The notes: generated by a model from the sequence alone, not told the origin. A stretch of 64,000 nucleotides of DNA from Chitinophagales bacterium (GCA_025057275.1 JANWXQ010000041.1:39702-103701); one strand, 5' to 3'. Counted from the first letter of the stretch, positions 18,289-27,468 are shown. Numbers and translations: made by a program.

Positions 18289-18866
18289 TTCCACGAAAGG
18301 GTTAAGCTGATGCCGGCGCCTGACGTGCCGGGGGCGCCTGAATGGGCCATGAGGTAAGGAGCGGCCTGAAGCGCCAAATCGTCGCTAACATCAAAACCAA
18401 ACAAATGTGCATCCACCACAGCATCCAGAATATTGAGCAAATAAACGGCTCCCGCTGCGATACAGGACAGGGTAAAATACTTGCGGTAGTCTTCCTGAAT
18501 CTGAAGCAGGTCATCGTAGGAAAATGCATTCAGATCAACGGTGGTACGCGAAAAAAGATTGTTGATTACCAGGTATTGTGGCTGGGGAACGGAATCGCCC
18601 CGCACGCGGGAGTTGATGTTGTCGCGAACATTATAAAAAATGTGTCCGTTATAGACAGTAAAAAAAGCAGCTGTTCCCAACGCGGCATAAATAACAGGCA
18701 CCTTCCAGTACTTCTGATTGTAAACCTGACCGGCTCCGGGTAAAAGGGCTGAGGCAACGCCGGCTTTCATCGGAGAATGTTGCATCGGGCTTTTTTCCGT
18801 CTGCGCCATGAGGCGACAGGGGCCAACGCCGATGACTACAAGCCAAATAAATGCCGCTGCTCTCAT
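18285..18866 (-). CDS. DUF5683 domain membrane protein
   Basis: About 193 residues from the ATG at 18866. A signal peptide or N-terminal hydrophobic helix is followed by the DUF5683 signature (ASALLPGAGQVYNQKYWKVP), a hydrophobic segment, and a second one at TLSCIAAGAVYLLNILDAVV. In Bacteroidota this protein commonly sits between parB and dapB, as here. Its function is unknown. The end (AGISLTLSWK) resembles a terminal beta-strand. It has its own -7 box abutting the start codon. An alternative TTG start at 18875 would overlap that box. Confidence 0.82.
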   Translation of the reverse strand: MRAAAFIWLVVIGVGPCRLMAQTEKSPMQHSPMKAGVASALLPGAGQVYNQKYWKVPVIYAALGTAAFFTVYNGHIFYNVRDNINSRVRGDSVPQPQYLVINNLFSRTTVDLNAFSYDDLLQIQEDYRKYFTLSCIAAGAVYLLNILDAVVDAHLFGFDVSDDLALQAAPYLMAHSGAPGTSGAGISLTLSWK

Positions 18867-18872
18867 GGCAGC

Positions 18873-18880
18873 CAAATTTA
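18873..18880 (-). promoter_or_regulatory. -7 element for DUF5683-dapB-lepB-bshC
   Basis: On the minus strand TAAATTTG lies 6 bases upstream of the ATG at 18866. With the usual spacing, transcription would begin at or next to the start codon, giving a leaderless or nearly leaderless mRNA and a promoter separate from that of parAB. Confidence 0.5.
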
Positions 18881-18906
18881 GGCATTTGCCTATGGGACCG
18901 GCGGCT

Positions 18907-19779
18907 TTAGGGCAGCAGCAGATCGAGCAGCCGCTGCAGATCGTCGTCGGAGTAGAAGGAAATGGAAATTTCTCCGCGACCCAGGCGCTTACGTTTAAGG
19001 ATTACCCGCGTGGCTAAGTGCGAGGATAGTTGGTCCTGCACTTGTTTGTATGCCGGCGGAAGGGAAGCCGTTGCGTTGCGTCGTTGCTGCACCCGACGAC
19101 CTATCTGGCGTACCCGCTCTTCGGTTTGCCTTACGGATAACTGACGGTCAGTAATCTCTCGGAAGAGCTGCAACTGCATAACCGGATCTTCCACGTTAAT
19201 GAGGGTCCGGGCATGAGCCATGGACAAGGAGCGCTGTTTTATGGCCTGCTGAATTTCCGGCGGCAATTTCAGCAAACGAAGAAAATTGACCACAGTGGTG
19301 CGGTCGCGCCCCACCCGTTCGGCGAGTTGTTCAGGCTTCAGGTTGCACTCGTCAATCAACCGCTTGTAGTTGATGGCAATCTCAATGGCATTAAGGTTTT
19401 CGCGATGCGTGTTTTCTACCAGCGCCATTTCCAGCATCTGCTCGTCGTTGGCGGTACGTACGAAGCAGGGGATTTCGCGCAGGCCGGCCAGTCGGGCTGC
19501 GCGAAGCCGGCGCTCGCCGGAAATAAGCTGGTATTTGCGGGGTCCGATACGGCGCACCGTAATCGGCTGGATGATGCCGTGAATGCGGATGGACTGCGCC
19601 AGTTCCTCCAGCGCCTGGGGGTCAAAATCGTGGCGTGGCTGAAAGGGATTTATTTCAATCGTTTCCAGCGGCACCTGCATGGACGTGTTCAGCAGGGCAG
19701 GGTCGGCCTCGGCCGACGGGCTCATGTTTTGCAGCAAAGCGCGTATGCCTTGCCCCAGGTCGGGTTTCTTATTCGTCAT
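18907..19779 (-). CDS. parB: Chromosome partitioning protein ParB
   Basis: 290 residues with the full ParB plan: an N-terminal ParA-interacting region, then the CTP-binding ParB/Srx domain with [11 protein letters not shown] and [13 protein letters not shown], a helix-turn-helix DNA-binding domain ([19 protein letters not shown]), and a C-terminal dimerisation domain. It binds parS sites and spreads as a CTP-dependent clamp. Its start overlaps the 3' end of parA by 11 bases. No parS palindrome was noticed nearby. Confidence 0.96.
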   Translation of the reverse strand: MTNKKPDLGQGIRALLQNMSPSAEADPALLNTSMQVPLETIEINPFQPRHDFDPQALEELAQSIRIHGIIQPITVRRIGPRKYQLISGERRLRAARLAGLREIPCFVRTANDEQMLEMALVENTHRENLNAIEIAINYKRLIDECNLKPEQLAERVGRDRTTVVNFLRLLKLPPEIQQAIKQRSLSMAHARTLINVEDPVMQLQLFREITDRQLSVRQTEERVRQIGRRVQQRRNATASLPPAYKQVQDQLSSHLATRVILKRKRLGRGEISISFYSDDDLQRLLDLLLP

Positions 19780-20578
19780 GAGCGGCTACCAGGGTAGGGT
19801 TTGGCCGGTAGGTGCCGTTGTTGCGTTCAATGATTTCTCTGGCCAGATTCAGGTAATTAACGGCACCCTTGCTTTCGGCATCGTACATGATGACGCTTTT
19901 GCCGAAGCTGGGCGCTTCGCCCAGTCGGGTGTTGCGGTGAATGATGGTGTCAAAAGCCAGGTCGCCGAAATGCTTCTTGACTTCTTCCACCACCTGATTG
20001 GAAAGCCTGAGCCTGCTGTCGTACATGGTAAGCAGGATCCCTTCTATTGTCAAAGATGGATTCAGCCGGCTCTGAACGATTTTAATTGTGTTCAGCAGTT
20101 TGCCCAAACCTTCCAGGGCAAAGTATTCGCATTGTACGGGAATAATCACCGAGTCGGCAGCCGTAAGGGCATTGACGGTGATTAGCCCGAGCGAAGGTGA
20201 GCAGTCAATAATAAGGTAGTCGTAATGCTTGCGCAGGTCTTCCAATACACTGCGCATGATGCGCTCGCGGCTGGGATGATTGATCAGTTCGATTTCTGCC
20301 CCTACCAGGTCCAGGTGAGAGGGAATGATGTCCAAATGAGGCGTCTGGGTTTGCCGCACGGCCTGACGTAGCGGCTGATCACCGATCATGCATTCGTAGA
20401 TACTAATTTCCACCTGACGCGGATCCACGCCCAATCCGGACGTGGCATTGGCCTGGGGATCGGCGTCAATAAGCAAAGTTTTATGCTCAAGAACTGCGAA
20501 TGAGGCAGCCAGATTGATGGCCGTAGTGGTTTTGCCAACCCCTCCTTTTTGATTGGCAATGGCAATGACTTTACCCAT
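19769..20578 (-). CDS. parA: Chromosome partitioning ATPase ParA/Soj
   Basis: 269 residues. Walker-type ATPase that drives origin segregation with ParB. The deviant Walker A motif [14 protein letters not shown] is at residues 11-24, Walker A' at [12 protein letters not shown], and Walker B at [12 protein letters not shown]. The length is that of chromosomal Soj; no N-terminal DNA-binding extension of plasmid type is present. First gene of the minus-strand run; a -7 box lies 26-33 bases upstream of its start. Confidence 0.97.
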   Translation of the reverse strand: MGKVIAIANQKGGVGKTTTAINLAASFAVLEHKTLLIDADPQANATSGLGVDPRQVEISIYECMIGDQPLRQAVRQTQTPHLDIIPSHLDLVGAEIELINHPSRERIMRSVLEDLRKHYDYLIIDCSPSLGLITVNALTAADSVIIPVQCEYFALEGLGKLLNTIKIVQSRLNPSLTIEGILLTMYDSRLRLSNQVVEEVKKHFGDLAFDTIIHRNTRLGEAPSFGKSVIMYDAESKGAVNYLNLAREIIERNNGTYRPNPTLVAAHDE

Positions 20579-20603
20579 GTAACGAAGCGTTCAGCAACGA
20601 TTT

Positions 20604-20611
20604 CAAAGCTA
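20604..20611 (-). promoter_or_regulatory. -7 element of parA
   Basis: On the minus strand TAGCTTTG matches TAnnTTTG. Predicted transcription start is near 20598, about 20 bases before the parA ATG at 20578. Confidence 0.5.
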
Positions 20612-20874
20612 CAAAGTTCACTTCCGGAAGAGGGCACAAGCGGGGAAAGTTATTCACAGGAAGCGTCAGCAACCTGTACTAATAGCCAGCGGATCCCTGT
20701 TGCAGCTTTGCGACGGGCGGCGGAGTTGGTGTTAAAGCCAGCAGGAAAAATCCGACGGTTTCGTTTGACGAACCCAAAAAGCGTTTGAGGCAGGAAAAAG
20801 CAAACGCGTGAAGGTTGCCTCGGGGAGGTGATTTGCCTGCCGAAGGGGGAATCTGCTCAGATAAATTCGCGGTT

Positions 20875-20904
20875 TTGTGTTTTTGAAGCCAGCCGCTATC
20901 TTTG
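20875..20904 (+). promoter_or_regulatory. Promoter of rpsF-rpsR-rplI
   Basis: TTG at 20875-20877, a 19-base spacer and TATCTTTG at 20897-20904, the same architecture as the rplA promoter. The predicted start near 20910 leaves a leader of about 16 bases before the rpsF ATG at 20926. Confidence 0.78.
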
Positions 20905-20925
20905 CCGTCCCTTAATAAAACCCGG

Positions 20926-21327
20926 ATGGCGCAACCAGCCAGGCATTACGAAACGGTAATCATTTTTTCGCCATTGCTGGCCGAAGAAGACGTTCGTCGC
21001 GAAACGTCGAAAATCAAAAAATTGCTTGGAGAAAACGACTGTTCCATAGTCGAAGAACGGTATTGGGGCCTACGTCAACTGGCTTACCAGATTGATGGAA
21101 AGTCCAACGGTATTTACGTCATCATTGAATTTCAGGGACCGGGAACAGTGGTTCAAAAGCTGGAAACAGAATACAAGCGCAATGAGAACATCTTGCGTTG
21201 GCTCACCACGGCATTGGACAAATACGGCGTGGAATACAACGAAAAGCGCCGCAAAGGCCTTGTGGGCAAAAAGAAAACCGAAGATGCAGCCCAGCCTAAG
21301 ACGGAACAATCAGCTCCCGTAAGTTAA
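20926..21327 (+). CDS. rpsF: 30S ribosomal protein S6
   Basis: 133 residues from the ATG at 20926 ([13 protein letters not shown]). The frame is open upstream to a TTG at 20902, but that codon lies inside the promoter. S6 pairs with S18 on the 30S platform. The body is typical S6 ([19 protein letters not shown], and [13 protein letters not shown]). The ~30-residue C-terminal tail rich in Lys, Gln and Glu is an extension common in Bacteroidota. The leader is too short for a full S6:S18 autoregulatory RNA. Confidence 0.95.
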   Translation: MAQPARHYETVIIFSPLLAEEDVRRETSKIKKLLGENDCSIVEERYWGLRQLAYQIDGKSNGIYVIIEFQGPGTVVQKLETEYKRNENILRWLTTALDKYGVEYNEKRRKGLVGKKKTEDAAQPKTEQSAPVS

Positions 21328-21334
21328 ATTCCCG

Positions 21335-21607
21335 ATGAGTAAGCAATCCAACAAGGGCATTAAATACCTGGTTGCGCAAAAGGTCACGCGCCGACCCAAA
21401 AAATATTGCCGGTTCCGAAAATACCATATCCGATATGTGGACTATAAGGAACCTGAGTTTTTGCTGAACTTCCTCAATGAACAGGGCAAAATCCTGCCCC
21501 GACGCATCACCGGCAATTCGGCCAAGTATCAGCGCAAGGTGGCCCAGGCCATTAGCCGGGCACGTCAACTGGCTCTGCTTCCTTACGTTACCGACCTGTT
21601 GAAATAA
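21335..21607 (+). CDS. rpsR: 30S ribosomal protein S18
   Basis: 90 residues, with the conserved core [20 protein letters not shown] and the [19 protein letters not shown] segment that contacts 16S rRNA and S6. It lies 7 bases after rpsF and 2 bases before rplI. No ssb or priB gene interrupts the operon, unlike in many other bacteria. Confidence 0.96.
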   Translation: MSKQSNKGIKYLVAQKVTRRPKKYCRFRKYHIRYVDYKEPEFLLNFLNEQGKILPRRITGNSAKYQRKVAQAISRARQLALLPYVTDLLK

Positions 21608-21609
21608 TT

Positions 21610-22056
21610 ATGGAAGTCATCTTGCTGCAAGACGTTGATAAGCTGGGCAAGGAAAACGACATCGTGCAGGTGCGTCCCGGCTATGCCCGTAACTACCTCA
21701 TTCCGCGTCGCCTGGCCGTGGTGGCTGATGAAACGCAGAAAAAATTATTGACCGTCCGGCAGCAACAGGAAAAGCGGCGGGAAGAAAAGCTGCTGCGCGA
21801 CCTGGCGCAGGTGGTGGAAAAGCTGAAATCCACCCGCTTTACCATTGGGGTGAAGACCGGTACCAGCGGGCGCATTTTCGGTAAAGTAACCAACATCCAG
21901 CTCGCTCAGGCCATTAAAAAGCAATGCGGCATTGCTGTAGACCGCAAGAAGATTGCCATGCCGGAAGACATCGTTACATTAGGAGAATACACGGCCCGCA
22001 TCCATTTTCATAAAGACGTGGAAGTGGATGTGGTATTTGAGCTGGTAGCCGAATAA
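21610..22056 (+). CDS. rplI: 50S ribosomal protein L9
   Basis: 148 residues, normal L9 length. The N-terminal domain carries the L9 signature (MEVILLQDVDKLGKEND, then RPGYARNYLIPRRLAV). A long connecting helix (residues ~55-78, many Gln/Lys/Arg/Glu) joins it to the C-terminal rRNA-binding domain. Last gene of the rpsF operon. No clear terminator follows. Confidence 0.96.
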   Translation: MEVILLQDVDKLGKENDIVQVRPGYARNYLIPRRLAVVADETQKKLLTVRQQQEKRREEKLLRDLAQVVEKLKSTRFTIGVKTGTSGRIFGKVTNIQLAQAIKKQCGIAVDRKKIAMPEDIVTLGEYTARIHFHKDVEVDVVFELVAE

Positions 22057-22189
22057 CCGGGCTGCCTCAGAAAAAAATTTTCAAGCCGCTGTAACTTTTT
22101 ACCTGCTTTTTGCCTCTTACTGTCTGTGCAGCGGGGCGAATACGGCTGCTGCACAAGCAGATGATGTAGGGCATCTTCTCAGGCATTAC

Positions 22190-22666
22190 ATGACTTCAGA
22201 GCAATACAACCTTTGTGTGGACTTGTATGCCGACCGGTTGTACCGGTTTGTTCGTAAAAACCTGCAACATCAGGCCGATGCCGAAGACGTGGTGCAATCG
22301 GCTTATGAGATTTTGTGGCGCAACCATCAGCAGGTGGCGATGGAAAGCAGCCGTTCCTACCTGTTCCGGGTAGCCTATCGTCTGTTGCTCAAAGCCTGGC
22401 GTCGTCAGCCGCAAGCCGAATTATCCGATGAAATGCACCTGACTTACCATGAGCAGCCTACCGGTTTGAAGCAAGCTTTAGACCTGGCCCTGCAAACCCT
22501 GCCGCCGGTTCAAAAATCCGTAGTGCTGCTTCGCGATTACGAAGGCTACAGTTATGCGGAAATTGCCTCTATAGCCGGTCTGTCCATTGCGCAGGTTAAA
22601 GTCTATCTGTTCCGGGCGCGCAAAAAGCTTAAAGACGTTCTGGTTTCCCTTAAGTATGTTGTTTAA
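22190..22666 (+). CDS. ECF-type RNA polymerase sigma factor
   Basis: 158 residues with only the two ECF domains. Region 2 (about 10-75) includes ADAEDVVQSAYEILWRN, the -10 recognition helix. Region 4 (about 100-155) includes YEGYSYAEIASIAGLSIAQV, a helix-turn-helix for -35 recognition. The next gene, 3 bases away, encodes a membrane-anchored protein with anti-sigma character, and a beta-barrel protein follows. This fits an envelope-stress or surface-signalling module; the inducing signal is unknown. A near-match -7 box (TAACTTTT, 22092-22099) lies about 90 bases upstream. Confidence 0.92.
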   Translation: MTSEQYNLCVDLYADRLYRFVRKNLQHQADAEDVVQSAYEILWRNHQQVAMESSRSYLFRVAYRLLLKAWRRQPQAELSDEMHLTYHEQPTGLKQALDLALQTLPPVQKSVVLLRDYEGYSYAEIASIAGLSIAQVKVYLFRARKKLKDVLVSLKYVV

Positions 22667-22669
22667 GCC

Positions 22670-23659
22670 ATGAACCTGAACCACCATGCCCTGGAACACT
22701 ATCTGACCCTGGCCCGGGAAGGCCGGCTCACTGCTGAGCAGCAAGAGGCCCTCTTGACTTTTCTGGAACAACATCCGGAACTGCTCGAACATTTCCCTCC
22801 GGATCTGCTCCAGGTGTTGCCGGATGAACAAATTTTTTATAGAGATAAAAATAAATTAAAAAAAGAAATAACGGAAGCCAATTGCGACTATTTTTTGCAG
22901 CTGGCTGCCGAAGGACGTCTGACGGCCAAACGTCGCCGTCAGCTGGAAGAATTTCTTGCCGTGCGTCCGGATTTGCGCAGTCATCTGAACGGCTACGTGC
23001 ATGCCGTGCTGGAACCCGATTTATCGGTTCGTTATCCTGACAAAAACCGGCTTTATCGACGGTTCGCACTGATAGTGCCCCTGTGGATGCGCGCTGTGGC
23101 AGCCGCCGCCGTGCTTGGGCTGGCCTGGTTGCTGAACGGCATCCCTTCAGCATGGCAGTCGGCAGAAGAAGAACCCCTTTCGGTGTCCGCTCCTGATGCA
23201 GTTGTCGATTCGCCAAGCATGCAGCCGGTACCAGAAACAGGTGAAGACATGCCAACTACCAGGGTTGTTGCGGTGAAAAAAACTGCTGCCGTCAGGCCTA
23301 CACAGGTTAATGACCTGCGGGCAGATACCCTTAAGGCAAATCCAGTGGCGACTTCAGACCATTTGTTGCCCCTGGTGCAGCGGTATATCGTCTTGGTACA
23401 GGAAGAAGGACCGAAACCGAAGGCCATGGCAATCACGCATCTTATTCCGGAAACAGTTCCTGCTCAGGAACCAGACCGGGTGACTTTGCTGCAGCGAGTG
23501 CGGCCCTGGGTTGCAGCGCTGCTGGCGGCATCGGGCCGGCCCGAAATGGCCAGAAACCTGACCGCCAGCGACAAGGCGGGTGACCTGCTTGTGATTCGCA
23601 TGACGCTGGCCCTGGGCCCGCTGGAAATTGAACGCACCTTCTTGCCGACCACGGAATAA
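22670..23659 (+). CDS. Putative membrane-anchored anti-sigma factor with duplicated N-terminal domain
   Basis: 329 residues, no confident named family. Residues ~8-66 and ~72-131 are two copies of one unit: EGRLT at 17-21 and again at 81-85, then FLEQHPEL versus FLAVRPDL, ending RDKNKL (58-63) versus PDKNRL (123-128). A single transmembrane segment follows (about 136-158), then a Pro/Ala-rich periplasmic part of ~170 residues. A cytoplasmic helical domain plus one membrane span plus periplasmic tail, 3 bases after an ECF sigma gene, is the usual layout of an anti-sigma factor. No zinc-binding HxxxCxxC motif is present. The function is inferred from context. Confidence 0.6.
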   Translation: MNLNHHALEHYLTLAREGRLTAEQQEALLTFLEQHPELLEHFPPDLLQVLPDEQIFYRDKNKLKKEITEANCDYFLQLAAEGRLTAKRRRQLEEFLAVRPDLRSHLNGYVHAVLEPDLSVRYPDKNRLYRRFALIVPLWMRAVAAAAVLGLAWLLNGIPSAWQSAEEEPLSVSAPDAVVDSPSMQPVPETGEDMPTTRVVAVKKTAAVRPTQVNDLRADTLKANPVATSDHLLPLVQRYIVLVQEEGPKPKAMAITHLIPETVPAQEPDRVTLLQRVRPWVAALLAASGRPEMARNLTASDKAGDLLVIRMTLALGPLEIERTFLPTTE

Positions 23660-23727
23660 AATTTTTATGAATGATTTAAGAAATTAAAACGGAAAAACAA
23701 AGCACGAATAGAAAAAAACGTCATTTT

Positions 23728-24942
23728 ATGAAGCTGATTCCTGTTTTAGCCATCGTTCTGGCGATTTCCTTACCGGCACCGGCGCAAAACCCTGATCGCG
23801 ATTCCGATCTGCAACGTCAGATGAAGCAACTGGAACAATCCATGCAGCAACTGCGTGAGCAGATGCTGGAGCTTCGCGAATCGCTGGAGTCATTACGGTT
23901 TCCTCCCAACAGCTCTGACTTGTTTGAAAACAACCAGAGTGCGTATAACGACTCCCTGTGGCAATGGCTTCTCGATACGGCCTGGAAAAGGAATCCGTTT
24001 GACAGCGAAAGTTTTGAAAAGACCTTAGAAGAGGCTTTACGGTCGCTTGATTCCGACAAGGTGAATGACTACCGGCAGCTGGAGAATCAGAAGTCGGATA
24101 CTCCATACTATTTCCACAGCCAAATAAACGGTGATACCAGTCGCTTAAGGCTGGGGCCCATGGAAATAGTGGTTATTGAAAGAGGAGCTGATGATGTGGA
24201 AATTTATATGAGAAATAAGAATAACGAATGGCGCTTCGATGGCAAAAAAGGTGATGATGGCAATTTCGATTTAAAGGACCGAAGCGATTGGGATGACAAT
24301 TCATCTTTTGATGAGGACAAACAGCCCAGATTGAAAACCAAATGGTTTCAATTGGGCATTGGATTCAACAACTACGTAACGCCGGATATGCGTTTTCGCC
24401 TTCCGGAAGAATATCGGGCCATGGAGCCCTTGCCCGGCCCGTCAATTGGGGTGCATTTGCATGTGGTTTCCCAGCAACTACGGATAGTCCATCCCGTTTA
24501 TTTGCGTTACGGGATTTATGGCGAGTTCAATTCGTACAAGTTTGGAGGCAGCGAAATCCTGATGCCGCGAACCGACAGCGTGCAGTTTTACACTTCTGAA
24601 CAAACACTGCGGAAAAACAAGTTATCTACGGATTATATTGGTGTGCCGCTGATGCTGATGCTGAAAGCCGGTCCGCAGCAATCGGACCGCCACTTTACCA
24701 TAGGCATAGGAGGCTATGGCTCGTATTTGCTGGGCGCACGCACCAAAATCAAGACTTCAGCAGGCGAAAAGTCCAAAATGCACGACAGCTTTAACCTCAG
24801 TCCGCTGCGTTACGGACTTACGGCAAGTTTGGGATACGGTGATGTTTCCCTATTCGGTACCTATAGCCTGTCGCCGCTGTTTCAGGAAGAACTGGAACCG
24901 AAGCTGTATCCGGTAACGTTAGGATTGCATTTTGCCTTTTAG
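23728..24942 (+). CDS. Outer-membrane beta-barrel protein with N-terminal coiled coil
   Basis: 404 residues. A signal peptide (MKLIPVLAIVLAISLPAPAQ) is followed by a coiled coil rich in Gln/Glu/Leu (about 27-58) and an acidic linker with many Asp (about 160-210). The C-terminal ~200 residues have alternating hydrophobic strands and end in LGLHFAF, a terminal aromatic residue typical of outer-membrane barrels. The layout suggests a periplasmic coiled coil attached to a barrel. It lies 68 bases after the putative anti-sigma gene and may be part of that module, as target or sensor. No specific family recognised. Confidence 0.6.
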   Translation: MKLIPVLAIVLAISLPAPAQNPDRDSDLQRQMKQLEQSMQQLREQMLELRESLESLRFPPNSSDLFENNQSAYNDSLWQWLLDTAWKRNPFDSESFEKTLEEALRSLDSDKVNDYRQLENQKSDTPYYFHSQINGDTSRLRLGPMEIVVIERGADDVEIYMRNKNNEWRFDGKKGDDGNFDLKDRSDWDDNSSFDEDKQPRLKTKWFQLGIGFNNYVTPDMRFRLPEEYRAMEPLPGPSIGVHLHVVSQQLRIVHPVYLRYGIYGEFNSYKFGGSEILMPRTDSVQFYTSEQTLRKNKLSTDYIGVPLMLMLKAGPQQSDRHFTIGIGGYGSYLLGARTKIKTSAGEKSKMHDSFNLSPLRYGLTASLGYGDVSLFGTYSLSPLFQEELEPKLYPVTLGLHFAF

Positions 24943-25369
24943 AAGGATGTCAGCATATTGGGGTTGTTTGCGCTGACCTCAGGCTTTTATTGCTTTAGCG
25001 TATTTATTCATTCCGAAAGCCTACGTAATGTTGAGATGGTGAGTGCATTCGCTTTGAAAATTTTGTCTTTTGCATAAATTTCCTGTTTAGCCATATTTCC
25101 TGTTACAATCAGTTTTCTTTTTCTAAAAAACATTAGGACAGTATTTATTTGATTTTTTTTCTGTGTTGTAACTACGGCGGACACTGCGGTCGGATAAGGT
25201 CACGTCACATGCACCAATCGATCTTCCGATGGGCTGAAGACATGGACAGGGGTTTTTAGGTTTGCGCACCCGCGCATCCTGAAATGAACTTTGCCCGGTA
25301 TCCTTGCGCCGCATCATACTTACGATCCGTCAGGGAATCAGGGTTATATACACTATCATGCGATTCAAA

Positions 25370-25713
25370 AAGCAGGAAAAAGTCCGGGCGTGACAATTCT
25401 CAATCATTGTGGCAGCTATTTGGACGCCAATCCGGTGGTGATGACCAACACCCAAAGTACAGCGATGACTTCCGTTATCGCGCTGCACCAACCTTGGTCG
25501 TAGGTTTTGGCATTTCCGAATCCGTTACGGGAGGTTGGCTGCTTCAAAATGAAATTATCATTCAGCATCAGGGAAGAGCTGCGGCTGAAGGTGTACCATG
25601 AAATCGGAGAAAAAGGGATTAAAGACATCGCATTGCAACCGGAATTTGTTCTCCAACTAAAAGTGCCTTTATACGTCTGTTCTAATAGCCTTAAAAGGTG
25701 CAAATTTTTGACT
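25370..25713 (+). pseudogene. Possible remnant of an outer-membrane beta-barrel gene, frameshifted
   Basis: One frame reads TLVVGFGISESVTGGWLLQN followed by EIIIQHQG, and a second frame continues with EIGEKGIKDIALQPEF then VLQLKVPLYV. Placed in series these resemble strands of the small PorT-like barrel family, where an LQxE(L/I)xxxxxG strand is followed by YLxxPLxxK. The two parts are in different frames and have no shared start, so this may be a decayed gene. The similarity is by eye and weak; chance is a real alternative. Confidence 0.28.
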
Positions 25714-26051
25714 TAAGCCACCAGGCTATAGATACAGCCTCTGTTTCGGTTGTCTCAGCTTTGGATTATAGCATGTTGACTGTTCAGGTGAAGATTCTTA
25801 TTTGCAGGAATTCCTAAGCGAAAGGCAGTGGTATATTGCAGAAAGTTGGGAAGTCTTTACATCCTTTTCTAAACAAAAGCCAAATAGTTCTTTCTCACCA
25901 TAGATAAGCCGGAATAGGTGCAACAGGATTTTTGGCCGTGTAAACAACTGATCCGCCGGTTTGGGTACCTTGGGTTTTTGAGTTCGAACAAATGAAGTTG
26001 ATATTAAGGTCTTGCAATATCCAAGGCTGTATTAGCTGTTAAAAGGCATTA

Positions 26052-26059
26052 TAATTTTG
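26052..26059 (+). promoter_or_regulatory. -7 element of the 26.1-kb gene
   Basis: TAATTTTG matches TAnnTTTG. The predicted transcription start near 26065 falls just before a GTG at 26068, favouring the ATG at 26092 as translation start with a ~25-base leader. Confidence 0.5.
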
Positions 26060-26091
26060 GGCTCAGTGTGAATAAAAATCATTTTTTTCTT

Positions 26092-27468
26092 ATGGCTAGG
26101 TTTCTAAAATCACAGTCGTTGTTGCCACAATATCTGCTGTTGGTTGCCTTGTTTGGCCTGACAACAGAAACCTTTTGTCAGACGGTGTTCAGTCACGTCA
26201 AGTACACCCAACCGGCTGGATGGACAGAAAAGATGGTCGGGGAGAACAAGTATTTTTTTCCGCCAAATGCAGATGACAGTAAGGTTCTGGCAGTAGCCAT
26301 AATCAGTCCGTTTACCGTTCAGGCGGCAGACTGGAAAAAAGCTTTTGAGCTGTATCTGCGTGGTCGCATCCGCAGCGATGAGCAATTGAAGTATTTCAGC
26401 CAGGTAGCTGAGTTGCGATCGTCCTGCAGTTCAGATCCCATGTTGGCTGCCGTTATGGACGTACAGACTGCTGAAGGCCTGGCCAAAAGGATGTATCTGG
26501 CTTTCCCCGGCAGTCAAAAATGGGGTGTGCTTGCTATAGTGACGGGCAATGAATCGGTGATGAAGAAATACCATGCAGATTTGAACAGCTTTGTCGCTCC
26601 GTGCCTGAAAGCCGATGTGTGGACTACGTACCAGATGATTCGAACGGAGGAAGCAGCAGCAACCGGTAAGCCGGCTACTGAGCCTGCAACTGCACCATCG
26701 GCCAGCGAAAGTGCTCAGGCAGGCAAAGGTCGCATCAGAGCCATGTACGTAGCCAATATTCTGCAAACGGTAGCCAACACCTACACGTACGGATATTCAT
26801 ATAAAAACTTCAATACGTTTTGGACTATTTTGGATAACGGCAAAGTGTATTTCGGCTATCCGCCGGAAAATCCAAACGAGTTTGATTTTGACGCTGCCTG
26901 CAGCAAACCAGGGGAATGTGCCGGTTATGAGGAAAAAAATGGTCAGCTGCTGTTCACCTGGAAAAATCAATCGGTCGCTATGCCGGTTGATGCGCCGCAG
27001 ATCAAGCTGGCAGCTGCATACAGCGGGCAAAGCGGACCTACCGTATTCAGAAAGATAGCTTCAGAAAGCGGCTTGCGGTTGCAGGGAGCTTACCGGCGAA
27101 AAGCTTTTGTCAATCTGAATTCTGCCGTAGCCAGCGGTAATGTGAGCGGAGAAACCCTATTTGTTTTCTCCAAAGACGGAAAGTTTTCGGTGTATGGCTG
27201 GTCAGGATTTACTGCCACGTCAAAAGGGTCACCGATGTCCAGCATGCAGGCACCGGGCACCATAGCGCCGCCTCCGCCGCCGGCCGGTGTAGGGGTTGCT
27301 TCTTCCAGCCAGGATATGCGCTATGGTTTGTACGAAGTCAAAAACAATCAGCTCATACTTACCTATTCGGACGGTCGCAGGGAGCAGTTTTTCTTTTTCC
27401 GTTATCCCGGTGAAGAGGAAGATGTTTTGGCTATCGGCGGCGTCAATTACATCAGTGCAGAAGATTGA
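26092..27468 (+). CDS. Secreted protein of unknown function
   Basis: 458 residues from the ATG at 26092 (a GTG at 26068 would add 8). A hydrophobic signal sequence ends near TFCQ (residue 30). The first half (about 35-190) has a VxYTxPxGWTEK-type opening and reads like a small alpha/beta domain. A Thr/Ala/Pro-rich linker near 195-215 leads to a second half with repeated strand-like segments and a Pro-rich loop (APPPPPAGVG, ~400), ending LAIGGVNYISAED. No T9SS sorting domain, catalytic motif or lipobox is evident, so it may be periplasmic. I do not recognise the family. A strong terminator follows. Confidence 0.6.
   Translation: MARFLKSQSLLPQYLLLVALFGLTTETFCQTVFSHVKYTQPAGWTEKMVGENKYFFPPNADDSKVLAVAIISPFTVQAADWKKAFELYLRGRIRSDEQLKYFSQVAELRSSCSSDPMLAAVMDVQTAEGLAKRMYLAFPGSQKWGVLAIVTGNESVMKKYHADLNSFVAPCLKADVWTTYQMIRTEEAAATGKPATEPATAPSASESAQAGKGRIRAMYVANILQTVANTYTYGYSYKNFNTFWTILDNGKVYFGYPPENPNEFDFDAACSKPGECAGYEEKNGQLLFTWKNQSVAMPVDAPQIKLAAAYSGQSGPTVFRKIASESGLRLQGAYRRKAFVNLNSAVASGNVSGETLFVFSKDGKFSVYGWSGFTATSKGSPMSSMQAPGTIAPPPPPAGVGVASSSQDMRYGLYEVKNNQLILTYSDGRREQFFFFRYPGEEEDVLAIGGVNYISAED

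Larger units (their letters stand above)
20579..20925. other. Divergent intergenic region between parA and rpsF
   Basis: 347 bases with no coding sequence I can support. It holds the parA -7 box (20604-20611), a single perfect DnaA-box-like nonamer TTATTCACA (20650-20658) and the rpsF promoter (20875-20904). One nonamer alone does not make an origin, although parAB genes are often near one. Confidence 0.5.
24943..26091. other. 1.15-kb region without an intact gene
   Basis: No intact coding sequence with a convincing start and composition. The stretch is locally richer in A/T runs than its neighbours. Broken coding-like segments lie at about 25370-25713 (see that entry), and the -7 box of the next gene is at 26052-26059. 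The rest (24943-25280 and 25714-26040) shows nothing I can name. Confidence 0.5.
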
